Positions 30,114 to 41,400 of a stretch of 64,000 bases of DNA are shown in pieces. The stretch is taken from contig JAKTNV010000178.1 in NCBI GenBank assembly GCA_022747635.1, forward strand, positions 442,958 to 506,957, in the 5' to 3' direction. Source of the stretch: Hetaerina americana (taxonomy: Eukaryota > Arthropoda > Insecta > Odonata > Calopterygidae). The stretch's first letter is position 1, and every line of letters begins with the position of its first letter. Below the pieces are notes generated by a model. It ran no database searches. It had not been told where the DNA came from and saw only the letters and a list, made by a program, of their open reading frames with translations. The position numbers and the translations under genes were made by a program.

Positions 30114-31021
30114 CTTTTCTAGGGATTCGTTCGCAGGTTTCCGCGGCGATGAGTAGGTGATTTCCACATTTTTTCGGGCTGCGTCCGCGTATGTCCTTTA
30201 AATGCACAACAGTTTCGCCAGCTATCCTGCTGGCGTCCTCAGGTCAAGGATTAAGAAGCTTGTTGCCCCGTCTTATATAGGGAAAATCCGGCACCAATAC
30301 CAATCAGGGAACGTCCTCATATTTGCGCGGAATAATTCTTTTCCACGCACTGAAAATTTTCTGGCCTTTTAACGATTTCAATGGCCTCTCTGATTATCCT
30401 CGGGTAGTATTTTTCTTCTTTCGCTATTATTTTAGCGTCGTCGAACAGAATAGAGTGTCCGGGTTCACTCCAGGCGTGCTCAGCGATGGCCGATGCTCTA
30501 AACTGTTTGGCCTTGGTTGCTCTCTGATGTTCACTCATGCGTGTTTTCAGCGCTCTGCATGTTTCACCGATGTACCATTTGCCACAGGAGCATGGCACTT
30601 GGTACACGCCTTCTGATATTAACGGTGAAATTTCATCCTTGGGTCCGGGTAGGGTGTCAGCTATCTTGGTGACGCAGTTGAATCTGGTCACCACATCATC
30701 AAGAAGAAAAATACTACCCGAGGATAATCAGAGAGGCCATTGAAATCGTTAAAAGGCCAGACAATTTTAACAGAGAGGATGGATATCCACTCCACAGTGC
30801 GTGGAAAAGAATTATTCCGCGCAAATATGAGGACGTTCCCTGATTGGCCAAGAAATTTCCCGGTATTGGCGCCGGATTTTCCCTATATAAGACGGGGCAA
30901 CAAGCTTCTTTTCGTCCTTGACCTGAGGACGCCAGCAGGATAGCTGGCGAAACTGTTGTGCATTTAAATGACATACGCGGACGCAGCCCGAAAAAATGTG
31001 GAAATCACCTTTTCTAGGGAT
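30114..31021. mobile_element. Penelope-like element: two divergent 3' ends with 13-bp target duplication
   Basis: The interval 30127-31008 is flanked by the direct repeat cttttctagggat at 30114-30126 and 31009-31021. Inside, a - strand copy (about 30127-30695) and a + strand copy (about 30705-31008) of the same element 3' region meet head to head near 30700, with their 3' ends outward. Both carry the end of a GIY-YIG frame and then a terminal module of CTGAGGA, one C, a 6-bp stem gccagc/gctggc with a 6-nt loop, and GAAAC (30923-30953 on +, 30212-30243 on -). The - copy lacks about 26 nt after the KRPENF codons. Penelope-like elements are known to insert as inverted or tandem partial copies and to carry hammerhead ribozyme motifs. 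The reverse transcriptase region is absent. Confidence 0.88.
30317..30694 (-). pseudogene. Penelope-like GIY-YIG endonuclease domain, truncated
   Basis: A 125-codon frame with the GIY-YIG fold landmarks: GVY (29-31), the Penelope-specific cysteine pair C35-x-C37 between the two halves, YIG (41-43), the catalytic-type TR-x-x-EH stretch (51-56) and REAIEI with the likely catalytic glutamate (103). In Penelope-like elements this domain lies at the C-terminus after the reverse transcriptase and cuts the target. Here the reverse transcriptase is missing and the C-terminus is altered after KRPENF by a deletion of about 26 nt. In the partner copy on the + strand the frame continues differently (FNREDGYPLHSAWKRI), which shows the original ending. 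It is non-autonomous. Confidence 0.85.
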
Positions 31022-31134
31022 ACTTAAACGTAGTTATTTCTAACCTTTTCACGGGACTCACCCATCTCATTACCCTACTTGAGAAAGTAAGAGAAAATAA
31101 CAATGGAAAAATATATTGCATACACACGTATCAT

Positions 31135-31375
31135 TAATAGTAATAGCCGTTTATCGGTCAGGGTAGGTTTTTTTGGGGATGGACTCCCTAGCACCTGTAA
31201 CACTTCTAATAAAGCCCTGTCTAACACTTCAAAAAACAAAAGAAATGATCCAAAAATCCATGAACCATTCTTCATCTCCGGATACTTCCACCCTCCCTAC
31301 ATTCCGTGAAACACCCTCTCCACCTCGCTCACCCAACATTCCCCATCACAGTCTTCAGCAGTACACCAACAATCT
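31135..31375 (-). mobile_element. LINE-A 3' end, diverged
   Basis: gtcagggtaggtttttttgg followed by gatggactccc is the inverted LINE-A terminus. The stretch acattccccatcacagtctt further right matches the 14.97 kb region. The coding part is largely decayed. Confidence 0.65.
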
Positions 31376-31414
31376 AGATACCAGGTAAAAAATTTTTTTT
31401 TGATTCTTTCCAAA

Positions 31415-31640
31415 GAAACTGCGGGAGATGCCGCCTCGATAGCTTAAGTGGCTGAAGCACTCGATGAGATATTGAGGGATCTGGGTTCGGATCCCAGTCA
31501 AGGCGAATGATTTTTAAACTCTGAAATTGTTGCATTGATTTTGGATTCCTCACAAAATCCCTCCCTCCTCTCCGGCTATGCCAAAGTACTTCCCCGTTGA
31601 TTTATTTCGGGTGATGCAGCAGACGACCGTTTTACCAACC
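31415..31640 (+). mobile_element. SINE-D with tRNA-like head
   Basis: The head (31433-31505) folds like a tRNA: a 7-bp acceptor with one mismatch, a GCTT/AAGC D stem, a 5-bp anticodon stem with one G-U pair, and a perfect CTGGG/CCCAG T stem with a TTCGGAT loop. Position 33 is G instead of the invariant U, so it is not a working tRNA. The downstream unique body (to about 31640) suggests a SINE rather than a tRNA pseudogene. A short piece of the leading segment (actgcgggagatgccgc) recurs at 39.22 kb. Confidence 0.6.
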
Positions 31641-31894
31641 CTACTGAACTCAACGTTCAAATACATGAAACATATTATTAAAATGGAATTAAGTGAGGAA
31701 CTGTGTACGAAGAGCTGGAGAACGAGTTTCAGTAATATATAAAATGAGGTTTATTGAGATAAAGCTTAGGAATACAGTAGTTTATAGTTCCAGAGCCCTA
31801 CAAAAATATAATATAACTTAATATCCTATCACTGATCATCAGCATTAAAAATGTCATTCTAAATATTACAATGACTTATTCGTCAGGTCAGTAT

Positions 31895-32290
31895 GCTTCC
31901 TTCCTCACTTAATTCTATTCTAATTACCTATTCTTATCCTCCCTGTACATCGCTCTCCCAGTATTCTCACGTCTAAATCATCCAGCATCCTGCCTCGTAG
32001 TATAATTTCCTGCATCCACTCGCTCTGGCATCCTTGAATTTCGCCAAAGAGACGTATCTCCTCCACCACCACCACTTCATCGTTGGTTTTCCTTTCCATT
32101 TTATTTTTCCATTCTTCTGCACAACCGAATCTCGAAAGCCTCCAAGCTACGCTCAACCTCTTGCCTCAACGACCCAGCCATAGAATGCTTAGCTCCAAGT
32201 TTTCAAAAGTCTTTTCTCTATATCTTGATTTTAGGTACCTGTCATCAACTTCTACCTCGTCGTGAAGTATTCTTTGAAGGAGGAGATAAT
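31895..32290 (-). mobile_element. LINE-A C-terminal region, diverged
   Basis: The 78-codon - frame at 31920-32156 reads W-x-x-KMERKTNDEV (LINE-A KWTEKKTNEEV), then LFGEIQGCQSEWMQ (LINE-A LLGEIRRRQEKWMK), then RMLDD. It continues right through the region equivalent to 15.1-15.3 kb. The frame is broken outside. Confidence 0.7.
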
Positions 32291-34044
32291 AGTTTTAAAA
32301 ATTTGTAAATGTAAAATAGATTGCAAGGTATAGCATGAAAAATACGTATTTATCGTGATTACACGAAAAATCAATTTTTTTTTCAAATAATAAGTTATCG
32401 ATCTTCAAATGAACTTCCAGAAATTTTTCTCTCGTATTCAGAGAGCTTGAACAGGAAATTTATTTAGCCCGGACGAAATGCAAGGAAGCCTGCGCGAAAT
32501 CCTACTTAGAAGAGGACCCCGAAGGTCCTGCCTACCCTTACCCCTTTCCTTACGGCGAACTTCGGGAACTTTTTCCTTTCATAATACGTCAAGAAGGGCC
32601 GGTAAACTTTCCTCTTATCGATGATTTAATACTTCTAGCAAACATTTCTCTCTTTTCACACCCTTCTTGCTCCTGTCCAACCAATCTCGCCTTCCTGAGT
32701 GTTATGTAGTCTACCTTCCCTGAAGCATAACATTCACGTCAGTACAGGCATTAATAACTGGGAAGTTTCCCGAAATCTTAAGGTCAAGACATTAGATGAA
32801 AAGATTCAATGCCCCACGTATGCGTAAAAGTGTTCGAATATTTCTTTCGGACATAAAATTAGAATATTTAATTTATTTTTTGGCTAAGGTTATAAAAATT
32901 GAGAATGAACCAGCTTTTAAATTAAAAAGTCGAATATTTTAATTATTTTTATCTCTCGACAAGAAAAATAGAATAGTTATGCTGAAACGCTTCACTGTAC
33001 GCTGATTCTAGCTTCTCGGAGATATTTTGTTTCTTGTGTCTTAAAATGATCCTTCATCCGTTTTAAAGTCTCATATGATCTTGGGTGACCTGAGGGTGGA
33101 GAAATACTTATTATGACTAAAGTCTGGCGGCTTACAAGCCCGCATAATATCCCCAAAATCGGACTATGCCATAATATTATGTCTTGGATCTTAGACAAAC
33201 TTTGGTAGTTGGAGCCCTGTGAAACCTCAGTGATAACGTATGCTGTGCCCTTTATTGGAGTATATGAGTCAAGGAAGGGAGAGGGAACTAAATAAAATCT
33301 TTTGAAATAATACAACATTTTCAAATCATTTCACTTTTATTAATTTCTTTTCTTTTTCTTTAATTTTAACTTGTTATTCCAATCTTGAAATGAATATAGT
33401 AAGTAGAGTACCAACTTGTGAAAAAGAAGGATAAATGAAAACTCATCCATGAATGATAAACCTTTCGAACCGCAGTTAATGGAATATTTAGCTTTCACAT
33501 TAGAATTCAGCTAATTCAATGTGAAATTCCGGCATGTAAAAGTTCTTTGTCAGTAGTTCAGGAAATAATTAATAGAAGCGACACTTGGTATTCGAATCGT
33601 TGGCAATGCAGTTGCTCCTATATTAACAATGCAGCGTTGAACTGTTTATAGAAGTAAACAAAAATATGAACTAACCCTGCCTATACTGATAAATTCAAGG
33701 AAATTTAATGAACCGAAGAAACGACTGCCTCGTTCCTAAAAAAGATACTGATAGAAGATTATCACGAACTCCTAATGTGTAAAATGCACGCGGAGGAGCA
33801 AAAGGGCGGCGCTAAAATTAAAAATCATTAAGAAAATGCAAGGAACCTGTGATGATGACTAACTCCCGACATATTTGGCAGATAGGTAGTGGAGGTCGAT
33901 AAAAAAAAACAAAAATGAAGATGGTTTAGAAGCACTTCAGAGATAGATTCAATCAGCGTATATAAGCCATTAGTTATTCAATGAATCATTTCTAAAAAAA
34001 TATTGAGATTATAGTAAAACGTTTTCATTTGGTCATGTTATTTC
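32291..34044. other. No gene seen
   Basis: AT-rich, with no recognised repeat. A 110-codon - frame at 32992-33324 has no domain. Confidence 0.45.
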
Positions 34045-34092
34045 TTTAAATATTAAATTAGGAGGGAATAAACTAGAACCGGTGGAGCATTA

Positions 34093-34612
34093 AAAGGTTG
34101 TATAAAAAGTATCGGTAGCAATTTTTCCCTGACGTGTGCGTGAAGTGCTGAATTCAGACCGTCGGTTAAGTGTGCGTATGATCGCAGATCGTATTGGAAT
34201 TGATAAGATGACAGTGCATTCCATTATCACTGAAAGTTTGGCGATGCGAAAGAATTGCGCTAAACTCGTCCCGAAGGTCTTGACGGACGACCAAGAACAG
34301 AGTTGAGTGTTTGCTTGCGAAGACCTTCTGCAACAGCACCGTGACGATTCCCCAATCCCCTTACAGTCCCAAATTAGCACCAGGAGACTATTTCCTATTC
34401 CCAAAAGTAAAAACCTCCCCTAAGTGCCGTCAAAGAAGCTTGCACGTATACCCCGAAGGACCTTCCGGAATTCACCCACCGAGGAGCCTTCACGTCATGG
34501 AAAAGCCGATGGGAGAAGTGTGTAGACGTTCAAGGGATGCACTTTGAATAATTTTGAGGCATTGCAGCAATATCTGAAATAAATTTATTTCTTTGAAATC
34601 TTTACCGATATG
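34093..34612 (+). pseudogene. Mariner transposase remnant, internally deleted
   Basis: A first piece encodes LSVRMIADRIGIDKMTVHSI then MRKNCAKLVPKVLTDDQE, the second helix-turn-helix and linker of a mariner transposase. A later piece encodes QSPYSPKLAPGDYFLFPK, the region of the third catalytic aspartate. The DNA between them, with the first two aspartates, is missing. The ends can be paired loosely: gttgtataaaaagtatcggt on the left and a similar inverted stretch with tatcggtaaagattt on the right. The element is about 520 bp against about 1.3 kb for intact mariners and sits inside LINE-A. Confidence 0.7.
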
Positions 34613-34633
34613 AATCAACAGGAACGGTATCTA

Positions 34634-34757
34634 CGGCCGTATGAATATTATGGGAAAGATCAACCCCAGATGCACTCTTAATTATTACGAGATTGATGAT
34701 GAAGAAATGATTAAAAGTACGGCTGGGGTTGATCTTACCCATAATTTTACTGATACT
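34634..34757. repeat. Inverted-repeat element (fold-back)
   Basis: tatgggaaagatcaacccca (34649-34668) pairs with its near-exact inverse (34724-34743, one mismatch). Complementarity continues outward more weakly for about 15 nt on each side. It lies inside the LINE-A copy. Confidence 0.7.
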
Positions 34758-35260
34758 TGTTATACAAACCATTTATATCAATTTGGGCAGTATTTCGGAT
34801 GAAGGGGGGCGTAGCAATAAGGGCGATGACGGGTATACCGAGCAAATATATGAAGAAAAGATTAGTAAAGGCCTTAATACGGAGCGTAGTCGTTTATGGA
34901 TGTTATACCTGGTCTTTGAGGCAAGAGGATGAATATAAGATTGAAGGAGTTTGCACGATGGGTGTGGAGGAGCACGGAGAAAATAAGCGACGGAAAGGAA
35001 GACAAATTCCAACGTATTTAAGCAGGGTGGACGAGGAGAAGAAGTTTCTGAGGAGATTCCGAAAAAGGTAGAGAAGGGAAAGGATAGCATAAAATTGAAA
35101 TGCAGTTCTGTGCCGAAGGCCGGGCTAGAAGGAGAATTTCGGATAAGGAAGGTAGGGGAAGGAATAGAATGGGCTTTTCACGCAGCATGAAGGCAGGCAG
35201 AAGTTACGAAGTAGTGAAGACGAAATTAATGTAGGGCAACGAAAAAGGATGCTCTCACGA

Positions 35261-35553
35261 TAGTCAGGCGTAAATATTGGTAAGGGAAAGTCCAAAACCT
35301 GTCTTCAAATAGGCGGATTCACACGATACCCCTCCAACCATTGCAAGAGCGCAAGAGGTATAGTGACTATTGTGTATTGTGCCTGACATACATATGCGTT
35401 ATGTACATAGCTAGGGCACCAGCTATGCATGCAGAAATATTAGTTCAATCATTCATTTGAATATATGTTATTTCATTGACAAAAATACTCGTTTAAATAG
35501 ACTCATGCATGCGTACATTCATCAAGCAATAATTATTGTGTCGAAATAATTCA
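35261..35553. other. No gene seen
   Basis: AT-rich, with several short atgcatgc motifs. Confidence 0.5.
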
Positions 35554-35800
35554 TTAAATTGTAGTATTTAAGTTAATTTCATTTTTTCGGTTCCTTGGGA
35601 TCGATTGTGTTCCGTGTGCTTTGTGCGAGGGAAGGACGAGTTCTTGAATCTGTCTCATGACGGTGTACATCCCTCTTAGTTTATCCCTGCGGTCCAGCCT
35701 GCGAATATCATGTGGAGTCATAAAAATCCCATTGAGTTTGAAAGGGGTCGACGGGCACGTTCCTCTAAGCACTCCTCCTTCCCTAGTATTCTATCACCCT
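35554..35800 (-). pseudogene. Possible C-terminal piece of a LINE-B-like element
   Basis: A 72-codon - frame contains IFMTPHDIRRLDRRDKLRG and then ELVLP. Spacing and several residues line up with the LINE-B C-terminus (RTP-x-YI-x-RLD-x-x-YKIREID, then FFPRTI). The resemblance is moderate, and a short host exon cannot be excluded. Confidence 0.3.
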
Positions 35801-37983
35801 CTTGAAGGGGCCACAGTGACATGGGGTGCAGAACGGGGACTTGAGGGAGAGAAGGAGGTAGAGAATTTGCACAGAGCACATCCTTGTTGTTGTCGGGGGG
35901 TGCGACTGGGTTGCGTGGAAGGATTAGAGTGCATTGACATGACGGGTGCGATGGGGGCGGGAAGGGATAAAAATGTCGGCTTAAGGAGTGCTCCCTGCTG
36001 GCCAGTGGGGAAAGAAAAAGCACGCACGTTTCGTGACCAGCGCTGCCAAACTTCGAGAGATAAGTTCACCAAGGATATCAAAGACGAGAAACGTAGTAGG
36101 CTTTTGATAATAGGGCCGATTTCGAAGCACGTGGCGGCTCCGTATGTTTTGGAGACAAAATATCTACGAATTAATCGATTACACCTAAGGATCGAGGCAT
36201 CCAAAGAGGGCCAAGAATAACGCCGCCGACTACCGTAAAGCTAAAGGTAATCTTACTAATATACGGAAAGTAATTGGTTTTTAAGAGTGCTCTTCCCCTT
36301 CCAATTTCGCCCTGTGGGAATCATTTCTGGATAAGTTCCGTCCCTTAATACACCATTCGAAGTTGTTAGATGCCTAAATTCATCTGTGATGGATTTAACA
36401 GTCCGATTTAACCACAGAAGTGTCGTCGACGCAACGGAGGATGTCTAGATAACCCAGGATATTGACGCGACGTTGATATCCACTGTATTGTGGCAAATTA
36501 GGACACTGACATTAATATATTCTTTGTTATCGTCGTCATTGCACTGATGCCGCGACATCAAAAAGTGTATGTCGCACAGCTCTAGCTGCGAGGTAGTTTT
36601 GTTTTTTACTGGAAAAAATAAGCTGTGGAGGTGTGCACAATTGTCCAAAAAAAGAACCGTGTCGCAAATATCGAGAAGATACGTTTCGGGTAGGAGAAAT
36701 ATTAATTTGAAATTAAGACACTGATGGACGGGAATTTCTTGGCTTGTCATTCCTTTGAGTGCATCCACGTGCAGTTGGCAGTACCGATCACGGTCCCCTG
36801 CGTCGGCGCCCGAGTGCCCGCTCGCGTGACTCCACTGGAGAGGGGACAGTTCAAGCACAGTCGAGTAATTATTTTCGCGTGACAAAATACGCATCCACAG
36901 CGCGACTGGTAATGGATTTAGACACGTGTTCGTGAGGGTTGGTCGTTCGCCGAACCGATTCACGAATACTTCGCACAGCTCCTCATCCCACCAGTTCTTC
37001 CGAAGGTCCTCACGCGTGCACGCCCGGAATCACGGAGAGGAACCCTCGATCATTCCCAGTATGGATGTCAATCGGATTAGGGTAAACCGAACTATCCAGG
37101 TCCCTAGGAATGTTATTATGAAAGGTTGAATAATTTATTCCAACATTCCAGCGAGTCAATACAGTTCGGTTCTGAGACTGAGTTTTTACCACAGCTATCG
37201 TAATGTATAGCCAGAGTAATCAGCCAAAAATTGGTTTGATAGGTAGGGCAGAGACCAATTAAAAGGTGTGTTCACCTTCTAAGGTCACCCAATTCATTTC
37301 TCCCGACTGGGAGAAGATAGAAAGATGTGACCGAGCTTAAAATAGGCGAAAATTCTTAATGAATACAAAATATTAGATGGCTGCACAGCACAGTGGATAG
37401 TGTTCGAATAGTTTTCACTATAATGAGAGGGGTCATCTAGTGCGTAAGAACAATAGCGTGTAATCATCTATTTTCTCAACTTAGGTACTTAAAACACCCA
37501 TCGAAATTCTATCCCATGAGTGAGGCATGCGGTGATGTTGTTATTGCCGTGAAAAATGAGGGTTCGTGGGAGCAACAGTTCAAAGAAGGCGGAATGTCGA
37601 GTAACAATTAACCCGAGAACCAAGCCTCGGTCACGGACCACCCGGTTTTTCCAATGGGCAGAAGACAGAAGCTTTCATCATCGGCCATGGAACCATGGCG
37701 TCGACGTTGCGAAAAGAATGCGTACGTTTTACAGGGACAGCAACAGAATTTTCAACTTTCCGGCGCAAGGCACTGGACTGCCAAGCAACACCTCATATGA
37801 TGGTGAACTTATATATTAAACTTAATCTACTCATTTATGTCATTGAAGCACTCATTTCCCATTTTTTATGCCAATTAAAATAATACATTCCTCAATCTAT
37901 CACATTTCGTTTTGTCATGAAAAGAGGCTTGGCATTGGATGACCCTCTTGTTTAATAAACATGCACGCATAAATGCTTGTACA
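35801..37983. other. No supported gene; several long chance frames
   Basis: Less AT-rich than average around 35.8-36.0 kb. Frames of 187 (+, 35657-36220), 136 (-, 35794-36204) and 172 codons (-, 36445-36963) have no recognisable domain or splice logic. A block near 37.2 kb (aattggtttgataggtaggg) may be a very old SINE-A piece. Confidence 0.35.
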
Positions 37984-39339
37984 TATCTATATATATAAAG
38001 GAGAGTGTTTGTTTGTATGTATGTAATTTGTTTACTTTTTTGCTGTCATAGAAACAGCATTTTTCCAACTATGCCAGCAGGATACTTTTGCAAGAACACT
38101 ATTGTATTCAGAATTGCCGAGATATTATACGTGGAATACATCAAGGAAAGTCTTGTGTTGACGTAAGGAAAGAGTCCACAGCCAGGTATCATACAAGTGC
38201 GCCGCGGTATTCATTAAAGTTCTTTCTAAGAGCATTAAACTTACGTCAGTTAGCACACAGAAATATTTACCATCGATTTGGGCAATAAAAATTGCTCGCG
38301 AGCAAATCTTGTTAGAATTTTAGGGTTAAAGAATCGAGAACAAAGAATTTCTTTTGTTTACTCTTCAAGTCTTTCATGATCATTAATTGTCGAACGCCTA
38401 CTTTAGAAAAACTTAAGTGTTAAACCACTTCCAATTATCAAGTTTCCGAGATTAAATTATCGGTCCTTATAGCACCAATGCTATTGTTTCCTGACGAAAC
38501 TGGTGAAACACGCAACAAAAATTGGACATCTTAATTTTGAAGGGACCAGTTCGTAAAGAGGTATTGTTTCGTGAATTCACTGGCGCGAGAAATTATGCTT
38601 TAACTTTTATAATAAGGAATGCATGTTCACAAATGTTCGCCAGTGCCCTGATTGATTTAATTTGACGAATGCGCCTAAAATTCGCATTCAACAGGAGGAG
38701 ATTGTGGCAATAGCTCCAATAGAATTAAGAGGTTTAGTACATAAAGATGCAAAATCTGCTATTCTTCAACCATTTGTGTGAGTACATAAACGACCATTTT
38801 CATGCCCAAAAGTGTACCTCATTAGATATTAATGAGTATAATTATAAGATAGCGACAATATATTTTTATAATTTGAACTGGTGATGATGATGACCCTCAC
38901 GCACGTATCGCGTGACTTAAATGCATCAAATTTGAACTCGGGTTAGCATTATCATAATTTTTCGAAGAGCAGGATTAAAAAAACAAAATGGAAATTAGAT
39001 TGTAAGGACCCATAATTTCATGTTGATAAAATCGCACATTTTTGCCGACAGAAAGATTCGCATTTTCACCTCATCACTCTGATGTCCATCGGTTCGAATG
39101 AGGACATTTTTTCGGAGATGGCTTCGATAGTCCCACCTGGATAAGCCGGGACCTTCTTAGCAATTGATAAAGTAATTCGAAAACACGTCGTTGAATCGGT
39201 ATCAAATTCAAAGAACTGCGGGAGATGCCGCGACAGCAACTTTAACCTCATCCGCTAATGTGCATTAGAATGCAAAAATTTCAATGTGTAAATATCATTC
39301 GCCTTACCGATCATCATAGTGTCATGCGATGTTTTTGGT
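37984..39339. other. No supported gene; possible Helitron-type left end
   Basis: Begins with tctatatatataaaggagag followed by a TTTGTTTGTATG run, which resembles the left end of Helitron-like elements in arthropods. No helicase or replication-initiator sequence and no hairpin-CTRR right end is recognised. The rest is AT-rich. Confidence 0.3.
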
Positions 39340-39425
39340 TTCAGGCGATCTACCTACGTGGCAACCTACAAACCACCGCTAGGGTGTGTGGCAGGGAACG
39401 ATTACACACCAGGCATACAACATCA
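39340..39425 (-). mobile_element. LINE-B 3' tail
   Basis: On the - strand, cacaccctagcggtggtttg precedes a CACGTAGGTAGATC-type tail, a diverged form of GTAGATGTAGATG. Only the terminus is present. Confidence 0.6.
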
Positions 39426-40079
39426 GAAATTACGTTTTCTTAACGGAACGTTTTAACGACATGGAACGAAGGTAGATGATATTCTACTCTCATACCGCGA
39501 GGCATTAGCAATTTACTCATAAATTAACATAAAGTGACCTTTTTCCGCACTCAATTTCCTGTTTCAGGATTACGGGTGGGCAAATATACTCTTCACTCAA
39601 TTTTTTTAAATAGCAAGCACTGTAATACACTTATTTTTAACTATGTCAGCGAATGAATTTTTCGGCTAAAAGAGACTTCCTGGGACGCAACATATATATG
39701 AGATGAATTATTTTATAAATACTCGTACAGAGAACGAATAATCAAGCGAAATACACCTCTTAAAAAGGGTATTTTGCGCACAAATTATGTTGGTATCACG
39801 ATGAACTGACGTGGCAAATACTTTATAAAAAAAGTGTACGTATAAGATTTTCCTTCCCTCCATTTCTCCCTCGTAAAAGCGTTCGGATAAGCATTAGTAC
39901 GAATCATCAATTCGCCTACATTAAGTATATCAGAGGGTTGTGTATTTTTCGAGGATGACAATGAAAGTATTAGAACTAATTTTGAGGATTTTATTTTATG
40001 TTCATTATGTGAATGATGGCAATCATCGAAACTAATGTTATGCTAGTAAACTTTATTAATTAAATCTGAAAAGCTTTCA
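39426..40079. other. No gene seen
   Basis: AT-rich interval without recognised features. Confidence 0.5.
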
Positions 40080-40224
40080 AGATGTGTAAAAGGTTAATGA
40101 CAAGGACGTTGAGCAAGGACATCAAGAAAAAACTAGTTAAAACTTTTATGTATAGAGTGGTTCTGTACGCTGCGGAAACATGGTCGTCGAAGCAAAATGA
40201 TAGACGCCCAGATTGGAGGCTTAA

Positions 40225-41158
<934 letters not shown>

Positions 41159-41400
41159 TAACTAGGAGACAGGGAAGATGTATGCAGACGATTTCAATAG
41201 GGAATGAAATGAAGAATACTGTAATTTAGAAAGTATGGGAAAGGAAAAGGATAGACATGTTGGTCGGTATGGATGAAGGAAACATGCAGAATAGAGGGGC
41301 TTGCGGAATGGAAGGGTTTGTGGTGCCAGAGTCGTTGTAGTTAGATCTTTGTCCATCCAAAACCTAGCGTGAAGGGTATAATACGTATGCATGATGAAAA

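Larger units (their letters stand above)
34045..35260 (+). mobile_element. LINE-A, decayed, interrupted by mariner and a hairpin element
   Basis: Left part: attaaattaggagggaataa (LINE-A KIGGQK codons) up to about 34092. The middle is occupied by a mariner remnant and an inverted-repeat element. It resumes at about 34770 with tttgggcagtatttcggatg (LINE-A YLGSVLD) and continues through KKRLVKALIRSVVVYG and TWSLRQEDE to the degenerate 3' end near 35230. The reading frame is broken in several places. Confidence 0.75.

Noticed and set aside
31433..31505. Possible functional tRNA gene
   Set aside because: The cloverleaf is good, but there is an acceptor mismatch, G at position 33 and SINE-like sequence following it.
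35657..36220. 187-codon + frame
   Set aside because: Overlaps frames on the other strand, starts in a possible LINE remnant and shows no domain.
36445..36963. 172-codon - frame
   Set aside because: Longest frame outside the repeats, but no recognisable domain, odd composition and no splice context. Not enough to call a gene.
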